Positions 26,450-33,452 of a stretch of 57,074 nucleotides of DNA are shown here, in pieces. The notes below the pieces were generated by a model that worked only from the letters and a program-made list of their open reading frames with translations, was not told the origin of the DNA and made no database searches. The position numbers and the translations under genes are program-made. The first letter of the stretch is position 1. Each line of letters starts with the position of its first letter. The DNA is taken from positions 1-57,074 of the forward strand of contig CAMDJM010000028.1 of assembly GCA_945900785.1 (NCBI GenBank). The letters run 5' to 3'. This DNA is from Akkermansia muciniphila. Its GTDB lineage: Bacteria > Verrucomicrobiota > Verrucomicrobiia > Verrucomicrobiales > V1-33.

Positions 26450-27430
26450 CTACGCCTTCACTTCCTCTTCGTCTTCAGACTTGGGGAATTTCAGGGACCA
26501 GATGATCCCGCCTGCCAGGATGAGGAGGACGATGGAGAGGCTGACGACATTCGGCAGGTGGAAACCGACCGGCGTGTTCTTCAATCCGCTGCCAATCAGT
26601 TTCACAGAAACAAAGACCAGCAGGAGCATCACTGCTTTTTCCAGCGCCCAGAACTTGTTCTGCGCGGCGATCAGCAGGAAATACAAACTGCGCAGACCGG
26701 CGGCGGCCCACAGGCTGGAGGTAATCATCAGGTAGGGATCACTGACCACGGCCACGATCACCGGCATGGAGTCGAAGGCGAAAATCACGTCGCAGACTTC
26801 AATGCACACGAGGCAGAGGAAGAGCGGAGTGGCCCCGTTCGAGAAGAAGCGCCGGGACTCGATGGAAGGATTGACCGTGGCGAATTTTTTCACCATCGTC
26901 ACCGACCAGTGGTTGGTGTAATCGACCTCCTCGTCCTCATCCGCGCTGGTCCACATTTTATAAACGGTCCACAGGACGACCAGTGCAAAGGCAATGAGAA
27001 CGTAAGGGCTGAGATTGACGATGAGCGCCCCGGCTCCGAGGAAGATGATGCGGAAGACGATGGCCCCCAAAATGCCCCAGTAAAGGATGCGGTGCTGGAG
27101 CGGCTGGTTTTCCTCCAGAGTCAGGCCAAAGGATTTAAAGATCAGGAAAAAGGCAAAAAGATTGTCCACCGCGAGGGCCTTTTCCAGCACGTAGCCTGTG
27201 GCATACAGGCTGGCTGACTCCGCTCCGCGGTCCCACCAGACAAATAAACCAAAAAGAAAGGCGCAGAAGATCCAGATGCAGGACCAGATGGCGGCATCCC
27301 GCATCGTGACCGCTTGCCCACTGCTGTGAGTCCTTAAGTCCACCCAAATGGCGAGGATGAACGGGATGAGGAAAGCAGAAACCTGTAACAGGGTAATGCC
27401 GGAAAAGGCCTGAAGTGCGTGATCAAACAT
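26450..27430 (-). CDS. terC: TerC family integral membrane protein
   Basis: About 326 residues from the ATG at 27430 (an upstream start would add 14 residues). Eight to nine hydrophobic segments are visible. The two TerC signature stretches with membrane acidic residues are present: EKALAVDNLFAFFLIF and VIFAFDSMPVIVAV. A hydrophilic loop in the middle (residues ~165-205) is rich in Asp/Glu and Lys. The family includes metal (Mn-type) transporters and tellurite-resistance proteins. It heads the minus-strand ter operon and is preceded by a 345-bp gap with a structured RNA candidate. Confidence 0.93.
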   Translation of the reverse strand: MFDHALQAFSGITLLQVSAFLIPFILAIWVDLRTHSSGQAVTMRDAAIWSCIWIFCAFLFGLFVWWDRGAESASLYATGYVLEKALAVDNLFAFFLIFKSFGLTLEENQPLQHRILYWGILGAIVFRIIFLGAGALIVNLSPYVLIAFALVVLWTVYKMWTSADEDEEVDYTNHWSVTMVKKFATVNPSIESRRFFSNGATPLFLCLVCIEVCDVIFAFDSMPVIVAVVSDPYLMITSSLWAAAGLRSLYFLLIAAQNKFWALEKAVMLLLVFVSVKLIGSGLKNTPVGFHLPNVVSLSIVLLILAGGIIWSLKFPKSEDEEEVKA

Positions 27431-27775
27431 GAAGTAATGGGGGGGTAGGTTTTGTGGAATAAGGCGTCGCAATGACTACTGCCGGTGCAAAAATCTGGAA
27501 AATCGGGAGGTCATGCCTAAACCAGACACGCCCTTCCAACAATAACTTTTTCCAGGAATCGTCAAGGGCGCGGATTGAACCAGCGCACCCACCCGCCTTT
27601 CAGATGGGGACTGCACCGTCCGGTTATCCGTATGACAGCTCCCTTTGCCAAAAGGCCCCGGCGGCGCGGCGGGGCACGCCAGCGGCAGCGCTCCCAGCAC
27701 TAGCAGATCGGCAGCTCATTCATCTGGAATTAAGGTCGCGTCCAATGAATCCAACCAACTCCAGCCCTGAGATTT
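27431..27775 (-). other. 345-bp gap upstream of terC: a hairpin-rich element, no gene
   Basis: No credible coding frame. The minus-strand transcript has three inverted repeats. At 27656-27676, GCCCC and GGGGC flank an 11-nt GC-rich loop and are followed by CTTTT. At about 27605-27647, GGGA(G)CTG pairs with CAGTCCC around a CGG-ATAA-CCG inner hairpin. At about 27563-27591 is a strong hairpin with GGTTCAATCC in its loop. The last looks like a tRNA T-loop but no full tRNA can be folded. The remaining 130 nt before terC is an unremarkable leader. Confidence 0.4.
27647..27676 (-). terminator. Possible terminator of the PVC-type dehydrogenase gene
   Basis: On the minus strand GCCCC and GGGGC form a stem with an 11-nt GC-rich loop, and the stem is followed directly by CTTTTGG. 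It sits about 100 bp after the stop of the dehydrogenase gene. The run of T is only four long, so it is a weak candidate. Confidence 0.35.
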
Positions 27776-30700
27776 TCAGGGGGAAGCATTCAGCTCCGGC
27801 ATGGTCCATAGGGTCTGGCGTGTTTTATGGGATTCGCGGATGGTGCTGACTTCTGCGGGGGAAATGGCGGGGGCGTTGTTGCCAAAGTTGGAGCGCAGCC
27901 AGGTGAGCACGTCCGCGATTTTTTGGTCATCGAGACCGCTGGGCGGCATGGGGATCGGGTTGCCCGTGCCATAGGGTTCCCCATTTACGGTGATGGGTCC
28001 TGACAGACCATGCAGCAGCATCCGGACCGGGATGGACTTGTCGCCCACCACCCATGGGCTGCCCGCCAGCGGAGGGTAAATCCTGGGCAGGCCTTTGCCA
28101 TCCGCCTGATGGCAGTTCAGGCAAACCGCTTCGTAAACAATCTTGCCGGGATGTTCCACCACCGGCAGCGCCCCACCGGTTTTCACCACAAAATCACGTT
28201 GGGCCGGGTCGCCGGAAAACCGGAGTGCCGCGAGCGCGGGCTGCCACTGCGGTTTCAGGGCGCGGATGCTTTCTGTGAGGGCGTAGTCAATAAACCGGTC
28301 CCGGGGCTGGGTGGAAGCGAGGGCCGGCACCTCCACCGCTTCCGGTCCCGTCAGCCAGGTGGCAGCCACAATGGCTTCCAGACGGACGCGGGGAGCGGGG
28401 TCGGTGGCCGATTTGAGCAGCAGGCTAACAGCGTTAGGCAAACGCCCGGACCAGGCTCCCACGAGGCGGGTGGCGTAGGCCCGGATGCGGAAATCCTGAC
28501 TGGCCAACAGTCGCTCCACCAGGGCAGGACGCACTGTTTCATGGGCTTCGTAAATGCCGAGGGCCTGACGCAGCAGGGATTCATCGCTGAGGGTGGCCGT
28601 CCACGCATCCAGGGCCTGCAACACCTCTGCGGCAGGCTTCCAGAAGAGCAGCCGCCTCGCCTGATAACGGATCCAGCGTTCCGGGGAGGAGAGTTGCCGC
28701 AGCAGGGTGGCGGCATCCATGGCGGCAAGGTCAGGCGGTTTGATCGCGGGACGGCCCTTGGCCGAGATGCGCCAGATGCGGCCGTGCGTTTTATCACGCT
28801 TGGGATCCCGGTAGCTGGCTTGATAGTGACCGATGACCGGATTGCAGAAATCCGCGACGTAGATGGCCCCATCCGGCCCCTGGCTCACATCGACCGGGCG
28901 GAAGGCAGGACTGGAAGAGCGCAGCAGCAAAGGAAGCTGCTCCGTGCGGAAGCCTGAGCCATCATCGAGAAAGCGGTGCAGCTCCACCTTGCCGGCCATG
29001 AATCCAGCGGTGATGGCGCAGCCCTGGATGGCTTCCGGCATCGCCTGGGAACCTACGATATCCAGCGCGGTGGACTTCACATCCGATTGAAACAGGGCTG
29101 CCACTTTATCAATGTCCGCCGCCACAAAACCAGGCGGCGTGCGCATCATCCCCAACAACGTATAATAGCCCGTGGGCCGGTCGCCTGATTTATGGAAGAC
29201 CTGCCCCCAATCATCCGTCACCACGCCCCAGCAGTTAGCCCCGGCACGGGCGCGGTTGAACATGCCATCCAGCCGCAGGCTGCGCGGACGCAATCGCCAG
29301 ACCGCCGCCTGATCCAGCCGTTTGATGCCCCACGGCGTCTCCACATGGGAGAGCACATGCAGCCCCTGACTGAACCACAGCGAACCATCCTCGCCATGAT
29401 TGATGGAATTGATCAGCTGATGGGTATCCCCGATGCCGAATCCGGAAAAAACCACGCGCCGCTCGTCCGCCCGGCCATCGCCATCGGTGTCCCGGAAATG
29501 CAGCAGTTCATCGTAATCACAAACATACATCCCCCCATCACTTGGCTCGGCCCCATTGGTCATGGTCAGGCCTTCGGCATACTTCCAGGTCTTGTCGGCC
29601 TTTCCATCCGCATCCGTATCCTTACAAATCAGGATGGAATCCCCCGGGGCCGCCCCTGGGGCCAGATGAGGATAGTCCGGCGAGCAGGCCACGATCATCC
29701 GCCCACGCTCGTCCCAGGAAATTTGCACCGGCTTCACCACTCCATCGCGTTCGGAGGCATAGAGCTGCACCTCAAACCCATCCGCTGCCGTGAAGGTGGC
29801 GAGTTCCTGCTCCGGCGTGAGGCCCAACTCCTCCGCCACCGGGGCTGTCTGGACTGGCGGTGCAGCCGGCGCAGGCGTGGCGCCCGCCGCGAGAGCCGCG
29901 ATCCTGGCATCAGCCGCCGCCAGCAGGGGCAGATGCTGGGCAAAGGCGGCTTTCAAATCCGGCTGCCCGCCCGCTGCAGTGGCGAAGGGCACGGTGCTCC
30001 GGTCGCCATAAGCAAAACTCCAATTCGAAGGCCTCCAGCATTGCGACCAGAGACGATTTTTTTCCGCAATCGCTTTGCGGAGTTCCGCCGATGCCGCAGC
30101 AGAGGGAGCAACCCCGAGCTGTGCGGTTATTTCAGACGCGGCAAAGGCCAATCCGGCGGCATTCAGATGAATCCCATTCTCCGTCAACCGTTCGGGGCGA
30201 TCTCCCACTGGCCGGGCAGGCGAGGTTAAGTCAACAAACAAAAACCCGCGCTGCCGGGCAATCTCCCGCACGGCTCCGGCATAGGCACGCAGCGCTTCAT
30301 TCTGCTTTGTCAGGTCTGGAATGAACGCCGACCCGGGTGCCTCGAAAGGCGTGGGCGAAACCAGCACCACGCGCAACGTTCGGGCCGCAAACTCATCCAG
30401 CAGCCGGTGATAGGCAGCGGTGAATTCCGGCAACTTTGCCAAGCCATCCAGAGCCTCCATCTGCCCAAACTGGGCGATCACCACCGTGGCTCCCGCCGCT
30501 TCCAATTGCTGACGCCAAGTCCCAAAATTCAGTTCCCGCTCCTGCTGGTAGACCGTATCCGCATCCACCGCCATGGGACGGAAGACTGGCTTCTGAGCGG
30601 CAAAACGCAGCGCCAGCAGGGATTCCAAATCCCCGGACCTGGCATCCCTAGAAAAGTTAGTCCCCCCTGCCAGCACCACTGTCTCTGCTTCACCCAAAGT

Positions 30701-30856
30701 GAACTTTCCCTCCGGAAAAGACACCGTCACCGCCGGCCGCGCCAGGCCCGGCGCAAAGCGGTTCATCGGCTCCGGCACCGGCGGCCCTCCGGACAAGGGC
30801 ACGGGAGCCGCGTGAGTGACAGCCGTCAGGGCAAGCAGGGTAGTAAGAGAGCGCAT
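27776..30856 (-). CDS. PVC-type haem-binding membrane dehydrogenase with SGNH hydrolase N-terminus
   Basis: About 1,026 residues from the ATG at 30856, which gives a signal peptide (MRSLTTLLALTAVTHAAP). Residues about 40-250 are an SGNH-like hydrolase domain (VVLAGGTNFSRD block, QFGQMEAL, and GIHLNAAGLAFAA carrying the C-terminal His). Residues 350-760 form the PVC-specific beta-propeller dehydrogenase domain (SWDERGRMIVACSPDYP, DTDADGKADKTWKYAEGL, INSINHGEDGSLWFSQG). HEAT-like helices follow, and the end is a cytochrome c domain with CLNCH. Such proteins are typical of Planctomycetes/Verrucomicrobia and are thought to oxidise sugars outside the cytoplasm. Transcribed toward terC. Confidence 0.87.
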   Translation of the reverse strand: MRSLTTLLALTAVTHAAPVPLSGGPPVPEPMNRFAPGLARPAVTVSFPEGKFTLGEAETVVLAGGTNFSRDARSGDLESLLALRFAAQKPVFRPMAVDADTVYQQERELNFGTWRQQLEAAGATVVIAQFGQMEALDGLAKLPEFTAAYHRLLDEFAARTLRVVLVSPTPFEAPGSAFIPDLTKQNEALRAYAGAVREIARQRGFLFVDLTSPARPVGDRPERLTENGIHLNAAGLAFAASEITAQLGVAPSAAASAELRKAIAEKNRLWSQCWRPSNWSFAYGDRSTVPFATAAGGQPDLKAAFAQHLPLLAAADARIAALAAGATPAPAAPPVQTAPVAEELGLTPEQELATFTAADGFEVQLYASERDGVVKPVQISWDERGRMIVACSPDYPHLAPGAAPGDSILICKDTDADGKADKTWKYAEGLTMTNGAEPSDGGMYVCDYDELLHFRDTDGDGRADERRVVFSGFGIGDTHQLINSINHGEDGSLWFSQGLHVLSHVETPWGIKRLDQAAVWRLRPRSLRLDGMFNRARAGANCWGVVTDDWGQVFHKSGDRPTGYYTLLGMMRTPPGFVAADIDKVAALFQSDVKSTALDIVGSQAMPEAIQGCAITAGFMAGKVELHRFLDDGSGFRTEQLPLLLRSSSPAFRPVDVSQGPDGAIYVADFCNPVIGHYQASYRDPKRDKTHGRIWRISAKGRPAIKPPDLAAMDAATLLRQLSSPERWIRYQARRLLFWKPAAEVLQALDAWTATLSDESLLRQALGIYEAHETVRPALVERLLASQDFRIRAYATRLVGAWSGRLPNAVSLLLKSATDPAPRVRLEAIVAATWLTGPEAVEVPALASTQPRDRFIDYALTESIRALKPQWQPALAALRFSGDPAQRDFVVKTGGALPVVEHPGKIVYEAVCLNCHQADGKGLPRIYPPLAGSPWVVGDKSIPVRMLLHGLSGPITVNGEPYGTGNPIPMPPSGLDDQKIADVLTWLRSNFGNNAPAISPAEVSTIRESHKTRQTLWTMPELNASP

Positions 30857-30922
30857 GGCAGGGGCAGGATCAGGGACCCACGCCATACGGCTATGCCCCG
30901 GGCACTCTTTCCCTTCCTGCGC

Positions 30923-31285
30923 CTACTCCAGTCCAGCCCTCGTTCCTTTCTCCCAGGCCAGACCCCAGTCCCTCATCGATCCCAGCACCGGCAGCAGAGC
31001 CAGGCCTTTTTCCGTGAGTCAATAGGCGAGGTGCCGTGAGCCTTCCGCATGGCTGACCTGAATGACCAGCCGGTGCTCCAGCAGGCGCTTGAGCCGGTCT
31101 GTCAGGATGTTGGTGGGAATCCCTTCCGGCGAAGCCAGGAAATCCTTGAAGCGGCTGCGGCCCAGGATCAAATCGCGGATCACCAGCAGGGTCCAGCGGT
31201 CGCCAAAAATTTCCAGCGCGCAGGACACCGGACACGGCGAACGGCGCGCTGCAGTCTGGGCTTTTTTGGCAGGAGAACGGGGCAT
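30923..31285 (-). pseudogene. HxlR-type winged-helix regulator split by an in-frame TGA
   Basis: The frame begins MPRSPAKKAQ and includes CPVSCALEIFGDRWTLLVI, FKDFLASPEGIPTNILTDRL and the ending SRHLAY, then a TGA at 31019-31021. The same frame continues after it as LTEKGLALLPVLGSMRDWG to a TAG at 30923-30925. The two pieces join into an ordinary HxlR protein of about 120 residues, in which the stop occupies the position just before LTEKG. A single CGA-to-TGA change would explain it. The divergent DinB gene and two palindromic operators between them suggest it once regulated that gene. An 88-residue truncated product would keep the DNA-binding part. Confidence 0.75.
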
Positions 31286-31308
31286 TAAATCAACTTGTCC
31301 AAAAATTC

Positions 31309-31347
31309 ACTTGCAATCAACAAGTAAATCACTTGCATTTTGCAAGT
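31309..31347. promoter_or_regulatory. Two palindromic operators between hxlR-like and DinB-like genes
   Basis: At 31309-31325 lies ACTTGcaatcaaCAAGT and at 31331-31347 lies the near-perfect palindrome ACTTGCAtttTGCAAGT. They are centred 22 bp apart, two helical turns, in the divergent intergenic region. HxlR proteins typically bind such short inverted repeats as dimers. A possible third half-site, ACTTG, occurs at 31293. Confidence 0.6.
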
Positions 31348-31956
31348 ATAACTCCGGCTGCTCCCCCACCCCGCCCTGCCCTCGCTGCCCCCGGCGCGGG
31401 CCTGCCCAGGATCGAACACTTCGTCGCCAATCTGATGGTCCACTGGAAGGCCCGCCGCACCAGCCGTGAAAGCGCTGCGGCCGCCTTCGCGGGGGAGCGG
31501 GATGCCATTTTGACTATCGTGGGCAGGACCCCGGCAGATCAGTTGTCAGTGCCCGTTCTCATCAAACGCCTGCAGGGCTTGGAGGACAGCAGCCGCGATT
31601 GGTCCGTGCTGATGACCCTGGATCACCTGCGCATCGTGAACCAGGAAATCAGCGGAGTCATTGCCAGTCTCTGCGCCGGCCAAGTCCCGGAGCGGGTGGC
31701 CAGCACAGCAGCCGTCAAGCCCTCTGCAGCGGTGGATGCCTCCGTGATCCCCGCCTTCGAAGCCACCTGCCGCGATTTTGAAATGATCGTAGCTTCCATG
31801 AGGGATCTCAAAACCCCCATAAAATTCCCGCACCCCTGGTTCGGTCCCCTGGATGCTGCCTCTTGGCATTTTATGAGCAGCTTCCACATGCGTCTGCACC
31901 GGAAGCAAATCGAACACATCCTGGCAGGCTTGCCCAAAAACGGAATCATTCCATGA
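31333..31956 (+). CDS. DinB-superfamily protein
   Basis: Up to 207 residues. The open frame includes the DinB four-helix pattern: RRTSRESAAAAFAGERDAIL, then DWSVLMTLDHLRIVNQEIS, and a final HPWFGPLDAASWHFMSSF and MRLHRKQIEHIL, with the spaced histidines that bind metal in this family. The start is uncertain: the TTG at 31333 lies inside the operator palindrome, and the first ATG in frame (31435) would remove 34 residues. These enzymes include thiol transferases and detoxification proteins. The stop overlaps the start of a tiny lipoprotein (ATGA). Confidence 0.75.
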   Translation: MHFASITPAAPPPRPALAAPGAGLPRIEHFVANLMVHWKARRTSRESAAAAFAGERDAILTIVGRTPADQLSVPVLIKRLQGLEDSSRDWSVLMTLDHLRIVNQEISGVIASLCAGQVPERVASTAAVKPSAAVDASVIPAFEATCRDFEMIVASMRDLKTPIKFPHPWFGPLDAASWHFMSSFHMRLHRKQIEHILAGLPKNGIIP

Positions 31957-32060
31957 AAAACCATAACAAACGCCCCACAATCCTACTCTACCCCGCTCTG
32001 GCCGCCTCCGTGTTGCTGTTAGCGGGTTGCGCGACTTCCACCCCTAAAGGCACCATATAG
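31953..32060 (+). CDS. Tiny lipoprotein (35 residues), possibly a truncated one
   Basis: The ATG overlaps the DinB stop. The product has a Sec/lipoprotein signal with lipobox LLLAGCAT near residue 26 and ends after the residues STPKGTI. Another frame downstream (TKAARQAWSEMAKRP) looks like protein, so a one-base change may have shortened an originally longer lipoprotein. The gene is followed within 45 bp by a strong bidirectional terminator. Function unknown. Confidence 0.5.
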   Translation: MKNHNKRPTILLYPALAASVLLLAGCATSTPKGTI

Positions 32061-32100
32061 GCACCAAGGCCGCGCGCCAAGCCTGGTCAGAAATGGCCAA

Positions 32101-32132
32101 AAGGCCCAAACCGCAGATGCAGTTTGGGCCTT
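32101..32132. terminator. Bidirectional terminator between DinB/lipoprotein and DUF4340 genes
   Basis: AAGGCCCAAAC at 32101-32111 and GTTTGGGCCTT at 32122-32132 form a perfect 11-bp stem with a 10-nt loop, in the short gap between convergent genes. Flanking T tracts are short, so it may stall transcription from both sides with only moderate strength. Confidence 0.7.
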
Positions 32133-32165
32133 GGGATGGGAATTCAGGTGGGGCTGACCGGTGGG

Positions 32166-33449
32166 TTAATTGTCCTTTTTCGGGATTTCCACGCTGATAG
32201 GAGGAGTGACCGCCTCGATCTTTTTGCCGGGGGTGGGCTCTGGAGGCAAGGGCGGTTTGACATCCACCGGGGTGCTGCCGGGAGCGGGCTTGTCCTTCAT
32301 GAAGTCGGGACGCTTCTTGAGGATAGGATCGAGGGAACTTTTGGCGATGATAAAGATGCGGGACTGGATGGCCTGCTCATCGGTCAACTTCTTCTTTTTC
32401 GCGGTGAGGGCGGTGGCGAAGGCTTCGTCCGCTTTCTTCTTTTCCTCTTCGGTTTCGGCTGGTTTGTCTTTTTCCTTGGGCTCGGGCGGGGTGCGGGTTT
32501 CGGCGAATTTGCCGTCCACCGTCACACTCATGTAGTGGTTGTCTCCTTCTGCCGCGCCGACTTTAATGATGTAGGTGTAGCCTTCGAAGGTTTCGATGAT
32601 GGCGGTGCGCAAGGGCTTGTCCATGGCGGCTTTCGCGGCATCAGCGGCGGGGAGAATGTCGCTGAATTGCACATAGGAAAAGGCAGAGGAAACGGGTGAG
32701 GCCTTGGTGGCATCAAATTCCTCGCCGGCGGCTGGATTGTCGAGCTTGAGTTCTCCGGTTTCGGACTCGCGGCTGACTTTCCAGTTTTCTTCAGGAGCGG
32801 CACCGGTGACCGCGACGGACTTGATCTTTTCGACCTTGAAGAAGCTGTCCTTGTCGAGCCAGTTCTTCACGTCGGTCTCGAGGCGGGTGAAGCCATCGCG
32901 GGCTTTAAACACGAAGCCATCCTTGCCGGCGACCTTGATGTATTGGGATTTGGGACTGCCATTGCCCATATCAAAGGCGGCCGGTTTTTCATCGGGGGAG
33001 AGGGTCTTCCCGGCGGTGAAGGCCATGATTTCCTTGCCGGCGGTGTCCCGGTAGGAGACTTGGGTGCCGGTCTCCTCCTCGGTGCCGCCATCACCTGGTT
33101 TTTTGAGCTTCAACTGGCCAAAGCGGGAGTCTCCCACTTTTTGGATTTCGCTGATTTTGAGGGCACCGGCGTTGTCATTCAGTTCATTGACGGCGGTGAC
33201 GTTGGCCGGGAAACCATCGCGGGCGGGGACGACCCATTTGCCGTCTTTGCGCTCGATGGTAATTTCTCCCTTGGTGTCCTTGACGGTGAGGGAAGCGACA
33301 TCGGTGGCATTGAAGCCTTCCAGAATGAGCTGGCCGATTTCACCCGGGGGCTTGCCAATGGCGCTGGTGCGCTGGCTGTTTTTCCAGAGGGCAGCTCCAC
33401 CAGTGACGGCGAGGGCGGCCAGGAGCAGGATCAATTGTTGTTTCTTCAT
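32166..33449 (-). CDS. DUF4340 membrane-anchored protein of a Gld-like export locus
   Basis: 427 residues. The N-terminal anchor MKKQQLILLLAALAVTGGAALWK is followed by the DUF4340 domain (beta-rich, with LEGFNATDVASLTVKDTKG as its first strands). The tail is Lys/Glu- and Pro-rich. It is the last gene of the operon with the GldG-, GldF- and GldA-like genes. In that setting DUF4340 proteins sit on the outer side of the membrane with GldG-like subunits. Substrate unknown. Confidence 0.82.
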   Translation of the reverse strand: MKKQQLILLLAALAVTGGAALWKNSQRTSAIGKPPGEIGQLILEGFNATDVASLTVKDTKGEITIERKDGKWVVPARDGFPANVTAVNELNDNAGALKISEIQKVGDSRFGQLKLKKPGDGGTEEETGTQVSYRDTAGKEIMAFTAGKTLSPDEKPAAFDMGNGSPKSQYIKVAGKDGFVFKARDGFTRLETDVKNWLDKDSFFKVEKIKSVAVTGAAPEENWKVSRESETGELKLDNPAAGEEFDATKASPVSSAFSYVQFSDILPAADAAKAAMDKPLRTAIIETFEGYTYIIKVGAAEGDNHYMSVTVDGKFAETRTPPEPKEKDKPAETEEEKKKADEAFATALTAKKKKLTDEQAIQSRIFIIAKSSLDPILKKRPDFMKDKPAPGSTPVDVKPPLPPEPTPGKKIEAVTPPISVEIPKKDN

Positions 33450-33452
33450 CGG

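Noticed and set aside
27555..27640. A tRNA gene on the minus strand
   Set aside because: GGTTCAATCC resembles a T-loop, but acceptor, D and anticodon stems do not pair properly and the T-loop is one base short.
27555..27660. yybP-ykoY (manganese) riboswitch for terC
   Set aside because: TerC genes often have one, but the invariant GGGGAGUA loop is not seen on the minus strand, so I only report an unidentified structured leader.
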